From Odontesthes bonariensis (lineage: Eukaryota; Chordata; Actinopteri; Atheriniformes; Atherinopsidae), in contig NC_134509.1 of the NCBI RefSeq assembly GCF_027942865.1, positions 18,184,267-18,248,266 of the forward strand: a DNA stretch of 64,000 nucleotides, in the 5' to 3' direction. Positions 1-13,600 of the stretch are shown here, piece after piece. Within the stretch, counting starts at the first letter, position 1; every line of letters starts with the position of its first letter. The position numbers and the translations under genes are program-made. The notes beneath the pieces were generated by a model. That model saw nothing but the letters and a program-made list of their open reading frames with translations, was not told the origin of the DNA and did no database searches.

Positions 1-1445
1 TCATGATGAATGAGGAATAGAAACACGTGTGTGGAGTGTTACTGCGGTGACAAAACCAGGTAAAAGTAGGAAACTGAAAGAGAGAATTTATGATACAAAA
101 GGACCTAAACAGGAAGTAAAAGTGCTGATTACTGGAGGTGGGATTAGATAGGGTTACGCTTCTTCCCTTTGAGTTATTTATTGTGTTTATATTCAATATA
201 AAACAGCCCGATCGGAACCCTCGACTCTGAGCTCAGAGATCTGCCGCAGCCCGATCAGAACCAGACTTCCTAAAACACATCTGTTGGAACTGTACTGTAC
301 ACTTTATCTTTCTTTGATCAGGTGCTTTTACTGTGATCTTTTTATCTTATTTCCTATGAAGCATTTTGTGACATTTGTTCTTTAAAGGTGCTGATGCTCT
401 GATGTGAAGTTGTATTTGAACCATTGAACACGTCTGCAGAGGGTTCTTCGGACCTCAGAGAATGTTCCCAAAGCAACAGTAAATCCCATAATCTCACATT
501 TATGTCTCCGTTGTTTAACTCTTTTAGGCTGAGATTGTAAGGGAGGCTGTAAAGTCAACCTGCTTCACACACAACTCTGTGTTCTTCCTGTTTGGGTGTG
601 CTCCCAAACACACCACAATGCCCGAAGCTGGTACAAATATTACACTTCCAGTGCTTCCTCCAGTTAAACATTGTGGCTTCAGCTGTTTCTGTGTTCACAG
701 CCCAGCATCACATGCCTCTTCCCTCAGACTCTGCTGAACTGGGAGGCAGTCAGCCCTGGCTCTTTGTTCGGTGCTGACATTCCTCATAAATCCTCCGTCT
801 ATGAGATCCTGTCGCCACATTGGACCATTTCCAAAGCGGTCGCTGTCCAGGAATCTGCGTGAGGTCTGTGTGAGGTCACCGCTCTGAGGGTATACACAAG
901 CAGGTTAACGGCAGGACGCGCTCGGCTCTCCGCGGGCACTCCTTCTTCCTTCCAGCTGCTGTGTTTGATGACTGACAGTTTCTCAGAAAGTGCTCCCAAA
1001 ACAATAAGCTACAAAATGAATGTTTCCACTGTTTCACCTTCTGTGATTGTTTAACTCGCCGCACTGTGAAAAAGGAGAGTTCATCCAAGTGTGAGTGCCG
1101 TTCAGAACCTGGCAAACCCTCCGGTCCTGCTCTCACTTAAACTGATTAAAACCCACTTCTACTGCTTGTTTTAAGTCTTCTTTTTCTGGCCTGCAGGGCT
1201 GTGAGTGCGGCCTCATCAGGAACAGACACAGACGATAAGCGGGCTCAAAAAAAACCACTGCATTCTGGTCCTCTTCAGAACCTCTGACAGAGACGATAAG
1301 ACCAATCGAAATTCCTCTCCTCATGTCACCATTTTTGTGCTCCAGTGACGTGTTTAACGTTGAAGCTGAAGAGCTGAATAAACTAGAAACTTTCTGAAGA
1401 AATTTTGATGGGTGCAAATCTACTGCCCGCCCTATCAACAAACCT
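1..1445. other. Downstream of wdr17: no recognised gene
   Basis: Only short overlapping ORFs on both strands (60-120 codons), none with family resemblance or splice support. No RNA gene recognised. Confidence 0.5.
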
Positions 1446-2135
1446 TTTAGTTCAGTGTTTCCTGTCACATATAAACTTTGAATCATGTCTTTGTGATGTT
1501 ATATGGCTGAGTTATGAGGCCTCCAAAATGCCCTCGTTAAGTGCTTTTCAATGCATTTTCCCACTGAAGACAGTTATGTCATTTTTATCAAGGTCCTGTT
1601 TAAAATACAGAGCTCAATGAGTGTGACTTTGGGTGAAAGAGGACAAAAATACCTACGTTTTGAACTAAAATTTGTCCAGATCGGGCAGATATTTTGGACA
1701 TGAGAGACATTTGTTCGAGGAATTGTTGCATCAAATTTAGAGTGAGATACAGAGTGGAAGAAGCACCTCGACCGAGTTTTAGTCTTCCTAAAACGTAAAC
1801 TGCCGTTGTGTCAAAGCTGTATAATGTATCAACAAACAAAAGTTCAGTTAAAGTTCAGTGTTTCTTGTCACATATAAACTCTGAATTATGTCTGTGTGAT
1901 GCTGTATGGCTGAGTTATGAGGCCTGCAAAATAGGGCATTTTCGAGCTCAAGGCTTTTCAATGCATTTTCCCATCCACAATTTTCCCGGTTTTTCCCATT
2001 TTGCCGGAATTCCTTTCGACTAATGAGAACCAAACGTCATTCCACACCGATCAAGATCATTGCGCACGCAGCGGTGCGACGAGTGGTGCGCCGAAATTCA
2101 TGACAGAAACGGAATAATAATAATAATAATAATAA
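1446..2135 (+). repeat. Diverged interspersed repeat with internal 120-bp direct repeat and (AAT)n tail
   Basis: A segment of about 120 bp at 1450-1570 (CACATATAAACT... GCTGAGTTATGAGGCCT...) recurs at 1851-1975 in the same orientation, roughly 400 bp apart. After the second copy come a CpG-rich stretch and an AAT microsatellite (2112-2135). A simple-repeat tail suggests a retroposed element on the plus strand, but I cannot name the family. Several small ORFs here are not credible genes. Confidence 0.5.
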
Positions 2136-2369
2136 GAGTCTGATACAAGAGTAATGTGTGTCTAATGCCTGCGGCACTGGCACCATAATTACTGTTGTTG
2201 GAACATAAAAATGTTTAAGCTCCAGCTGTGAGTCCTGAACTGTTTATTCAGACTTGCATGAGAGAGTTCTCTCTCTGCTCCAACACACGCGTGACTCACT
2301 TCTGTTTCCACTGTTAATGTCAGCTGCCTTCAGGTTCTGCTGCCTTCAGGTTCTGCTGCCTTCAGGTCC

Positions 2370-2645
2370 TTCAGGTTCAGTCAGTCCTCAGTGTGTTTAA
2401 GTCCAGGTTGAAGACACACCTATTTTCATCTGCATTTGAATAAAGCTCCAAATCTGAAGCTTGAGTTTCAAAACTTAATGATATTTTACTACTGATTTTA
2501 TCTATTGTTCTTATTTCTTTCTTTTTTGTTTAAAATTTAAATCGTGCTTTTTATTTCTACTGTTTTAATGTCCCTGCAAAGCACTTTGACTCACCTTGGT
2601 GTTGAATTGTGCTGTACAGATAAACTTGCCTTCCCTCTGACAGCC
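2370..2645 (+). mobile_element. LINE 3' end (L2/CR1-group type)
   Basis: TCAGTGTGTTTAAGTCCAGG... resembles the SVFKSRLKTHLF terminus of fish LINE ORF2. It is followed by AT-rich 3' UTR and the characteristic GCACTTTGACTCACC... GTACAGATAAACTTGCC ending. It is 5'-truncated with no coding capacity. The clade is judged from motif memory only. Confidence 0.5.
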
Positions 2646-2985
2646 CCTTGTCTTTGGTTAGCTGAATATGTTCAGAGTTTCCACAGCAGTCCTATTAAAG
2701 CCACTCCGCTGAGAAAGCCCCCCTGCCTGTAACTGAGTCCCTAAAGGCAGCTGGAGCTGTGCAGTTGTGTCAAATCCAGCAGTTCTACCATCTGTGCTCT
2801 CAGGTGATAAACACTCGGTGTAGGATTCATAACTCACTGGGCTTCTTTCAAAGTGGCGTCCCTCTCCTAACACCCGACTCACAGTAATGAACCGTTTCTT
2901 GCTGCACTGAGGATGTTCTGTGGAACAAAAGATCCAACCTGTCTATAATCTGTAAAAGAAGATGTCATAAATGTGCAGTTTTTCC

Positions 2986-2991
2986 TTTATT
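2986..2991 (-). terminator. wdr17: Candidate wdr17 poly(A) signal
   Basis: AATAAA on the minus strand, about 800 nt beyond the wdr17 stop codon. It is the first canonical hexamer I see downstream of the stop; nearer ones are AATAAT-like. A Tc1 fragment (3268-3561) would lie inside the resulting 3' UTR. Confidence 0.35.
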
Positions 2992-3267
2992 CCAGTGTTT
3001 TCTTTTGTTTTGTACAATAGAATAGTTCAGATTTATATCCTGTATATACAAGCTCATTCTGTGGGAGAAAAGAAGGAATCCTACCAAATAAGTCACGACT
3101 CAAGTTGTTTTCACATCACAGATACACTAACCGATGTCAAAGTCTTCAAAGCCAGGTGGTCACTTAGTGTTGAACAGTAAAAGTTCTTATCGGGCCGGTT
3201 TTACAAGCCAGAACCAGAATCAGACGATAATCAGATTGCAAGTTTTCAGAAAAGAATTCAACGTATT

Positions 3268-3561
3268 TCATGTTTCAAACATCCATCTTTTACATTTCAG
3301 AGCTGCAACACATTCCAAAAAAGGTCGAGTTTTTACCACTGAGCCCAGAGGAGATCTGGAATCCTGATCGTCTGACCACGGCACGCATTTCCACCGTGTG
3401 ACGCTCCATCCCAGACGCCTCCGAGCCCAGAGAAGTGGACGCCGCCTCTGGACCAGGTTAACATCAGGCTTCTTCTCTGCACAGTAAAGTCTGTGAATGG
3501 AACTCTGCTTTTGGACCAACTCATGGTGACAGTCGTCTGTTTGAAATAACATTTTTTTCAC
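3268..3561 (-). pseudogene. Tc1-like transposase fragment
   Basis: The minus strand encodes QSSIHRLYCAEKKPDVN followed by LLWARRRLGWSVTRW, typical of a fish Tc1-type transposase around the first catalytic Asp region. The same text is found in the longer relic at 5990-6790. Only about 290 bp remain, with frameshifts. It lies in or just beyond the wdr17 3' UTR. Confidence 0.75.
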
Positions 3562-3792
3562 TTCATTATTGGCCTAAAATTACTGACATACGAACTGTTT
3601 TTGTGGAATGTGTTGCAGCCTGAAATGTAAAACTGGATGAATATCAACGACTTTAATGAAGTCGATGAGACCAAACATGAAACATCTGGAGTTTATCCTA
3701 AATGTAAGACTCCTCAGTGAGACCGTCCCATCTTTTTCTGCCTCGGACTCTGGGTTCTCCTGTGAGCGCCTCCTTGGAGTCCTCTCGGTGTG

Positions 3793-6700
3793 TTAGAAAG
3801 GGTTGATACGCAGTCCTGTTCCCAGCGGAGAGAAAGGGTTCACTTTCGCCCACATTAAAGCGTCGTTCAGGGAAATCGCTGATTTACTGTCCTCCAGCAA
3901 AAACACCGGCCCCTGAAAGCACAGGAGAGCAGTCAGCTTCAGAGTGAAAGCACACGAGCAGGTGAAACCCAGCCGTACACACACCTGTATTCTGTGACCC
4001 GTGAAACAAGACAGCTGGAGGTCCGAGTGGCTCGGCAGGTTGGAGCCCGTCACGTAGTCGGCGCCACACAGGACCAAAGCGTCTGAGAGACGGAGGCACG
4101 TGTTAATGAGGGGAGTTCATGTTGGTCGGGTTTCAGCCAACAAGTGAAACAGCTGACTGAAGGCAGCTGATAAACTATGAGAATCTTCACAGGTAACAGC
4201 CTGACTGCTGGTTATTGTTCATCTCTCTGTGAGTCAACACTTGTTACCTGAGTCTGTTGGCTGGATTCTCCTCTCCAGGCAGCTGAACTTCTCTCTTCGA
4301 GCCTCTGATGGAGTTCTGTGAAAGCAGAAACACTGTGTGAGGGATGATCTCCCTCCACCCTGAGTCACCTCCAGCAGCTCATTAAGGACCTACTTCCACT
4401 CAGTTAAACTCTGATCTGATCCTGCGGCGGACCCTTCTTACAGTTTCAGCTGGCCTGTTCGGAGCATTTGGAGCGGCTCAGTAAATCCAGCCTCAGCTGA
4501 ACAACGACACGACATATTACACCGAGCCGTTATTTATGGAACTGAAAGTGGGACAAAACTGAGGTCATGAACAGCGATATTTCAGCTACTACTTTTTCTA
4601 AATCAGACGTGAGTTTACCTGAGAGATATCACCTTCTTATTTCCATCTAATAGTCACAAAGAATAAGAGGAAAGACGTTTTCTACTCCCTCATAAATGAT
4701 CAAAAATACGTGTTTACGGTGAGAATTAAGGAAATATGGAAGGATATAAATGTTCGTGGTTTAATTACATATCTGTAATATATTCATAGCCGTGTTTCCC
4801 ATCGTGTCACATGGACACTGAAGTTTTAAACAGCTACTGTTTGATGCTTCTCATTTATTGTGAGATAATTGAACTCCAGATTACTCTGAATATGGGTTTA
4901 GGTCTTCATGTCGGGTTAGCTGTTAGCTGTTAGCTGTGCATGCAGATAAACCTGAGGTCCACGTTTGTTTGTCTTCTTCTCACAAAACTTTTTTGTTTTT
5001 TTACTGTTTAAACAGATCGTTCATCACTTTTAGTGGAAGCACTTTTCATCAATCTGCACTCAGCAGGGAGAGAACATTTCGCACAGCTCCATATGTGCTC
5101 GACTCGATCAAAATCAACATTTTGATTGAAAGAGGTTATTTTTACTGAAGTGGCTCCATGCCTCATCAGGAAGGTTCTGATGTTCACTCCTCAGCTCTCT
5201 TCAAAGCCCCTCGACCCTCCTCATCGTCAGTCAGAACAACGCATCCCCTGAGGAGCCACTCTTCACGTTGCCTTGGAAACTGGCCTCATCATGGTTCAAC
5301 AGCCGGCTCTTCATCACCATCACGGTGACGCTCAGGAAGCTCAGCAGGATCACCTTCTACATCTTTTAGACCTGAATTCATCGTGGCCCTGATGTTGGTT
5401 TGTAATTTCTGTTTTTTTTTTATGCGGCTGAACTTCAGTGTCATCAGATAACATTACAGCAACATTTTCTTTGTTGAACCTACATGCTGTTGGTTTGCGT
5501 GCAGGCCCTCCAGGCATCCAGCTCCACGGACAGCTGCTCGATCTTCAGAGGAACACACACCTCCCTCCTCTTCAACAGCTGACTGAGAACACACAGAAAA
5601 CCCTCACACTTTGATGGCTTTAACACGAACAGCTGGACATCAGGCATCAAGAAACAAGTCAAATAGTTTTTAACTGGCCTATTCTTCTGAAGAACTGGAA
5701 AAAGGTGCCAAAAATCTGTAGTTTGGGATTATTTTACAATTATTTTACAATCCCAAATCAGAAAAATCTGCAAAAGTTCAGAAAATGCAAATGAAAAAAT
5801 AAATGCAGCAACTCCTAAAATTACTTTTTGTCTTATCAACTTGATCTCATTCGTTAACAAACATCCATTTTTTAACGAATTTCATACCTGCAACACAAAG
5901 TTAGGTGAGGTAAAAGAAACCAATGATGTTATTTCAAACAGCTGATTCAGTCCTAAAGCAGCCTCCATGACAGGCTGAGTCTGTGAGGAGCAGAGATGTT
6001 CAGAGGATCTCCAGTTTGTCCACAAATGTGTTTAAAACAATGATCCTCAGAGAAAGACTGGAAGGGATTTGCATATTTCTCCCTCTGCAGAGCAGAATAT
6101 CATTAAAGCATTCAAGGAATCTGGAGGAGTTTCAGTGTAAAGGACAAGGGAGCAAGCCTAAGCTGGACCCCCGTGATCTCTGATCCCTCAGACGGCGCTG
6201 CATCAAGAACCCTCATTCATCAACAGCTGATAGAAGCACATGGACAAGGGATTACTGTGGGAAACCTTTGTCCAGCTCTACGATCCAGAGTTCCATTCAC
6301 AGACTTTACTGTGCAGAGAAGAAGCCTGATGTTAACCTGGTCCAGAGGCGGCGTCCACTTCTCTGGGCTCGGAGGCGTCTGGGATGGAGCGTCACACGGT
6401 GGAAACGTGTGCTGTGGTCAGAGCGATCAGTGTTCCAGATCTTTGTTGGAAGAAATGGAGCAAAGAGCAAAAGGAGCATCCAGCCTGCTGTCAGCAACCA
6501 GTCCCTGCAGCCAGGCTCTGGGATGGTGTGGGGTTGGATCAGGGCCCGAATGAGCAAAGCTCATTTCCACTTCTGTGATGGCAGCATTAATGCAGAAAAG
6601 CTCACTGAGATTTTACAGCAACATATGCTGCCTTCAAGAACACATCTGTTCCAGGGACGTCCGTGTATTGTTCAAGCAGACCATGTAAAAGCACATTCTG

Positions 6701-9700
6701 CACACGTTCCAAAGGCATGGCTGAGGAAGAGGAGGGTACGGGTGCTGGACTGGCCTGCCTGCAGTCCTGACCGATCAGACAGAACGGGGACAGTTGGGGT
6801 TGAACAATATTCCAAATCTATCTGAATCTGAATAGTTGAACTGACGACTCCGGCCACATCAGTCACAGAAAGAGCTGACGGGACAGAAGATCAGAATTTA
6901 AGATGTAAACGATTTTATTGACCATCTCACAGAGTTGTGTCTACCTGGTGTACTCGTAGAGTGCAGGTACGATGCTGGAGTAGTTTCTTCTGATGGCCAG
7001 AAGACCTCCAACATAACCGCAGAGGATCAACAGCTCACTGCGGGCTCTGCACACACAAACACACACATTACAGGCAGAAGAGCACTTTAAACAACACATT
7101 AATGCAGTGGTCTCAAACTGATCCGTGAACGGGCCGGTGTGGCTGCAGGTTTTTGTTCCAGCCCTGCAGCAGCACAGCTGACTTGTTTCATTCAATCAGC
7201 TGAACTGTCTGCACTGAAGGGCTGTGTTCGAAACCGCATACTTCTCCTACTACTCATACTGACTTTTTTCCCCGAATGCATACTAGATTCACCGAAATGT
7301 TGGGTATGCATCATGAGGTTACTACTCGTACTCAAACTACCCAGGATGCAACGTAACGTGACGTCGCCGATCGTCATTTCCTGTCAAAACGGCAGTTTCA
7401 AGCTAGCTACAACGAGGGTAGGTTCACTTCCTGTTTTCAAAACAAAAGCACCAATTGTATCCTAAGGGCTTTCCCCATGATAAAAGGCAACGGGTATTTT
7501 ATTTTGTGAAAATAACCGGAAGTGCGTTGCTCACTGCGGCTAGCTTTAGTAGCGCCGAATTCGTCGGAACAAAAATGTAAATAGCCGGTATTTTGTCAGA
7601 TTTTCAACACGTTGGGGATCTAAACGACTACTTTCTCGCCTGAAAATGTTTCAAATGTTGCTAAAGTTTGCGAAAAGAGAGAAATCAACCCGGCGCTCAG
7701 GTGTATCACGAACAGTCCAAAGTGGTGCTCTTGGGGTAGGGAGATCCACGATCAGAAAAGAAATAAGTCCCAGGCACTCAAAAGTAGAACAGGAAGAAGG
7801 TATAAATTAAAAAGCCTTTAATGACTTTGGCTAATCATAATAAAATACCAACATGTTTCAACCACCACCGTGGTCTTCATCAGGGCAAAGCAGAAGTCAC
7901 AGAATGAACAACGGTAAAGACAGTTAAACCCCACACCTGGATCAGGTGTATAATTAGTGTGCCACCAATAACAATTGGAAGAGTAAGGCGCACCTATCAT
8001 AGAGGAGGGAGGGAGGGGGGGCATAGATCACAATACAATAATTGTAGTTAAAGTACCAGCATGACAAAAACAATAAACTCTTGATATACAAAATAGCAAA
8101 TGGGCAGATAATGACATCAGAACAATATACAGACAAAATGTCATAAAAAACATTAAAATGTTTGGGAGTTTATTGTTTTTGTCATGCTGGTATTTTAACA
8201 ACAATTATTGTATTGTGATCTATGCCCCCCCTCCCCCCCTCCCTCCTCTATGATAGGTGCGCCTTACTCTTCCAATTGTTATTGGTGGCACACTAATTAT
8301 ACACCTGATCCAGGTGTGGGGTTTAACTGTCTTTACCGTTGTTCATTCTGTGACTTCTGCTTTGCCCTGATGAAGACCACGGTGGTGGTTGAAACATGTT
8401 GGTATTTTATTATGATTAGCCAAAGTCATTAAAGGCTTTTTAATTTATACCTTCTTCCTGTTCTACTTTTGAGTGCCTGGGACTTATTTCTTTTCTGTTG
8501 CTAAAGTTTACAGAGTTTAGAGCTTAAGCGAAATCAGCTTCAGGCCAGCTGATTTCTGCTCGGGCAGGAACGAAATGCATTGTGGGTAAACGCTCTGCAT
8601 ACTGTCTGATCGATGAGTATGCCGTATGCAAGTATGTAGTATGCGGTTTCGAACACAGCAAAGGTCTTAACCAGTTCAGTTGATTGAATGAAACAACTCA
8701 GCTGTGCTGCTGCAGGGTTGGAACAAAAACCTGCAGCCACACCGGCCCTTTCACGGATCAGTTTGAGACCACTGCCCATGAATAATGCAGTAATAGATGT
8801 TCTCACTCAGTCAGCTTGGTCAGGATGAGGCGTTCAGTCCGGATATAGCTCATCAGGTCCAGGATTGGATGAACACTATCCACTGTCCAGTCAGACCCAG
8901 CCAGCTGTTCTGGTGAGTTTCCAGTGAAGCAGAACATTATAAAGACAAAAAAATGACTGTAATGTAGTTTCATTGCATGTCTGGAGACCAATCGCTGCCT
9001 TTTAACTGCACAAAATGGATTTATGAAGACAACATATTATGATTATTAACATTTTCCATTTTCTGGTTTGAGTATTTTATTGCTGTTTTCCCTCTAAACG
9101 CTGAGCTCTGAACACATCAAAAAGCAAACATTATAACGCTGTTAGTACCTTTCACGTGATCTATCCCAATCTGAAGGGCGTTTTCCGGCTCGGCGCTCAG
9201 CAGGTGGAATTTAACAGCAGAAAACAAATCTCCATCACTCACGGCTGCTTCTGCCAGATCCGTGCACTCCTCCATCGAAGGGAGGCCACACTTTAAACAC
9301 AAGCAACACGCAAGTTAACATCATCCATGTCAACGTCTACAACACGTTTAAAAGAAAACAAGAAAAGAGCCACATAAAGCCATTTATAAAAACAATGCAA
9401 CAAAAAGAACAAACTGACTGTAAAACATGTTCAAACAAAGCGAAGTCAAAGGCTGTAAAGACTCTCCAGAGGCAGCTCGTTCCAGAGCCCGGCTGTGCCT
9501 TAGGATTTGAGTCCCGATTTGTCTTTTTGTTCATCGTTACTTCATAGTTTTGAGTTTCTGATCTTTTTAATAGTTTAATTAGTTCTTAGTTTTTACTCTT
9601 CTGTGTTTTGTTTGAGCTTCAACTTTCTCTTTGTCTGTTTCAGATTCTCCTCCCGGTTCCTCCTAGTTATCCTCGGTCCTCACGTTTTGGTTCTCAGCTC

Positions 9701-10611
9701 CTCTTCCACGCAGTTCTGTACCTCAGCTGCAGCCACTTCCTCATTAGTTTCTCCGTGTATATTCAGATTTACAACCCTCTAGATATCCTGTGTAGTCTGT
9801 AACTCTTTTGTCTGGTTTGTTTTCACAGTTGATGAGTTAATTACCGGCTCTGCCACAGTTTTAGTTTTTTTAATAAACCTCAAGTCAAGTGTCCATCTCT
9901 GTAATCGAGCCCTCGGCAGGACTCTGGTTATATAAGTCCAGTACCTTGGTTAAATAGCTGGGTACTATATCATTTAAATCTTTAAAAGTAAGTAAAAGAA
10001 TCTTAAATCAATTAGAAAATGGACAGGCAGCCACAGCGGTTAAAAGATGTGCAGCAGCACAAGTTTTTTTTAGGTCTGTTGGAGGAAATTTCCAATTTGA
10101 CATAACTGATAAAAACTGGACTTGACAACTGTGGTCCCTTAAGATTAAGATCAGATTTATTGTCATGCATACACAAGAAATTTGTCCTCCACTTTTAACC
10201 CATCCAGGTTGGTACCTGTTGACACTAATGGAGACAGATGCAGTACACTGGAGCGGGGGGCAGCCATTCACAGGGGAGCATGGGGGTACGGCGCCTTGCT
10301 CAAGGGCACCTCGGCCGTGACAATTTAAATTTTCACCAATCTTTTTTAGTGGCGAGAGTGGAACCGAACTTGACGACCAAGACGTGTTCAGGTATTAACA
10401 AAAGAATATCGTGATCGACTGTGTCAAAGACAGCAGTTAAATCTGACAGAATTAAAACAGCAGAACAACTTGAGTCAACACTTGATTCAGCTGACTCACC
10501 CTCTCATGTAGTTGGTTGATTTCAGCAGCACCTCCTGGGTAAAACGCACACAGCTTGGCCAATAAAATGTGGTTGTCTGGAATCATTTGCAGCAGGTCGG
10601 CTGAAAGCTCC
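3793..10611 (-). CDS. wdr17: wdr17 exons 24-31: C-terminal half to the stop
   Basis: Exons are 10500-10611, 9149-9290, 8807-8909, 6945-7046, 5484-5582, 4248-4315, 3985-4082 and 3793-3912, encoding about residues 997-1277. Recognisable segments are ADLLQMIPDN, LDLMSYIRTERLIL, SELLILCGYVGGLLAIRR, SQLLKRREVCVPLKIE, DYVTGSNLPSHSDLQLSC and ALMWAKVNPFSPLGTG. For exon 26 the acceptor at 8911-8910 was chosen over a nearby AG because only it keeps phase and gives VK-EQLAGSDW, aligning with mammalian VKEYISSSDW. Exon 29 (4248-4315) is divergent but has correct borders and phases. Confidence 0.9.
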
Positions 10612-13600
10612 CTGAAGGTTAAAAATGTAAGTTAGAAATGTAACAGCTCAATACAGGGAGAATACAGTAATGTAATGTTTTGCGCTGTGGCCACGAAGGA
10701 GACTTTAAAACAACTTCAGTCTCTGACTGATCTGCAGTTTGGCTTCATGAAGTCACAGAATTGAGAAAGGTGGAAGCCTGTAGTTATTACACCATTATTA
10801 CAGTTTGCAAAGCCACCGTTATTACAGTTAGTAAAGCCACCGTTACTACAGTTAGCAAAGCCACCGTTATTACAGTTAGCAAAGCCAAAGTTATTACAGT
10901 TAGTAAAGCCACCGTTATTACAGTTAGCAAAGCCACCGTTACTACAGTTAGCAAAGCCACCGTTATTACAGTTAGCAAAGCCACCGTTACTACAGTTAGC
11001 AAAGCCACTGTTATTACAGTTAGCAAAGACACCCTTATTACATTTAGTAAAGCCACCGTTAGCAAAGCCACCGTTATTACAGTTAGCAAAGCCACCGTTA
11101 TTACAGTTAGTAAAGCCACCATTATTACAGTTAGTAAAGCCACCGTTATTACAGTTAGCAAAGCCACCGTTACTACAGTTAGCAAAGCCACCGTTATTAC
11201 AGTTAGCAAAGCCACCGTTATTACAGTTAGCAAAGCCACCGTTACTACAGTTAGCAAAGCCACCGTTATTACAGTTAGCAAAGCCAAAGTTATTACAGTT
11301 AGTAAAGCCACCGTTATTACAGTTAGCAAAGCCACCGTTACTACAGTTAGCAAAGCCACCGTTATTACAGTTAGCAAAGCCACCGTTATTACAGTTAGCA
11401 AAGCCACCGTTACTACAGTTAGCAAAGCCACCGTTATTACAGTTAGCAAAGCCAAAGTTATTACAGTTAGTAAAGCCACCGTTATTACAGTTAGCAAAGC
11501 CACCGTTACTACAGTTAGCAAAGCCACCGTTATTACAGTTAGCAAAGCCACCGTTACTACAGTTAGCAAAGCCACTGTTATTACAGTTAGCAAAGACACC
11601 CTTATTACATTTAGTAAAGCCACCGTTAGCAAAGCCACCGTTATTACAGTTAGCAAAGCCACCGTTATTACAGTTAGCAAAGCCACCGTTACTACAGTTA
11701 GCAAAGCCACCGTTATTACAGTTAGTAAAGCCAAAGTTATTACAGTTAGTAAAGCCACCGTTATTACAGTTAGCAAAGCCACCGTTATTAGTTAGTAAAG
11801 CCACCGTTATTACAGTTAGCAAAGCCACCGTTACTACAGTTAGCAAAGCCACCGTTATTACAGTTAGCAAAGCCACCGTTACTACAGTTAGCAAAGCCAC
11901 CGTTATTACAGTTAGCAAAGCCAAAGTTATTACAGTTAGTAAAGCCACCGTTATTACAGTTAGCAAAGCCACCGTTACTACAGTTAGCAAAGCCACCGTT
12001 ATTACAGTTAGCAAAGCCACCGTTACTACAGTTAGCAAAGCCACTGTTATTACAGTTAGCAAAGACACCCTTATTACATTTAGTAAAGCCACCGTTAGCA
12101 AAGCCACCGTTATTACAGTTAGCAAAGCCACCGTTATTACAGTTAGCAAAGCCACCGTTACTACAGTTAGCAAAGCCACCGTTATTACAGTTAGTAAAGC
12201 CAAAGTTATTACAGTTAGTAAAGCCACCGTTATTACAGTTAGCAAAGCCACCGTTACTACAGTTAGCAAAGCCACCGTTATTACAGTTAGTAAAGCCAAA
12301 GTTATTACAGTTAGTAAAGCCACCGTTATTACAGTTAGCAAAGCCACCGTTATTAGTTAGTAAAGCCACCGTTATTACAGTTAGCAAAGCCACCGTTACT
12401 ACAGTTAGCAAAGCCACCGTTATTACAGTTAGCAAAGCCACCGTTACTACAGTTAGCAAAGCCACCGTTATTACAGTTAGCAAAGCCAAAGTTATTACAG
12501 TTAGTAAAGCCACCGTTATTACAGTTAGCAAAGCCACCGTTACTACAGTTAGCAAAGCCACCGTTATTACAGTTAGCAAAGCCACCGTTACTACAGTTAG
12601 CAAAGCCACTGTTATTACAGTTAGCAAAGACACCCTTATTACATTTAGTAAAGCCACCGTTAGCAAAGCCACCGTTATTACAGTTAGCAAAGCCACCGTT
12701 ATTACAGTTAGCAAAGCCACCGTTACTACAGTTAGCAAAGCCACCGTTATTACAGTTAGTAAAGCCAAAGTTATTACAGTTAGTAAAGCCACCGTTATTA
12801 CAGTTAGCAAAGCCACCGTTATTAGTTAGTAAAGCCACCGTTATTACAGTTAGCAAAGCCACCGTTACTACAGTTAGCAAAGCCACCGTTATTACAGTTA
12901 GCAAAGCCACCGTTACTACAGTTAGCAAAGCCACCGTTATTACAGTTAGCACAGCCACCGTTTTTACAGTTAGTAATGCCACCGTTATTACAGTTAGCAC
13001 AGCCACCGTTTTTACAGTTTGCCTAACAGATAATCAAACAGGAAGGTTGTGATAGGTGGTCACATGACAGCAGTTATCAGCCACCTACATGTATGCATGT
13101 TCGTGGCAGCGTCTGTAACATGAGAAGATTAAGGCCTTTCATCAAGAGAATAATAACGCACCAAAGTGGGCCTCTGGTTTAGTGTTTACTTTTTTCTTGT
13201 TTTCTTTCTGAACATTGATTAGTTTTCCACCACGTTATAGTTCACTGATTACCTCAAACCTGCTGATCTTTAACGTCAGTAAATATAAAACCCAGGTTTT
13301 GTTGCACAAGCAGTGCGTCTTGCTCTACCAGTCTTTTGGATATCCTGCCTGTGAAGTGAGTGTTTTCATTCGTCCTCTGCCTCTCCATCCTGTAGTCAGG
13401 TCCTCTTACCTGTATCAGTCTGAAATGCCTAATGGTGCGTTCAGACCGGACGCGGTGCGAATTTTTCGCGCGACGTGATTACATACAAAGACGCGAATAA
13501 ACGCGAATGACGATTTTGACGCGGCGCGAATGACGCGAATACCGCCGCGCGAATGACAAGACGCAAATTCGCGCGAGTTCAGAAAATCCAACTTTGGCCA

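Noticed and set aside
5484-5490. wdr17 ending at the TAG after TNSM
   Set aside because: AT-GTAGGT is a good donor, and three further exons in phase lead to the conserved C-terminus.
7818-8432. Two identical 68-74 codon ORFs on opposite strands
   Set aside because: They are the two arms of the inner inverted repeat, so the same sequence is read twice; no family resemblance.
10716-12816. ORFs of 217-543 codons on both strands (Ala-Leu-Leu-Thr-Val or Asn-Gly-Gly-Phe repeats)
   Set aside because: They come from the 24-bp minisatellite, whose unit length is a multiple of three and lacks stops; both strands and several frames are open, and the array sits in a wdr17 intron.
10784-13022. CRISPR-like regular array
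   Set aside because: Units are contiguous with no unique spacers, and the DNA is a vertebrate intron.
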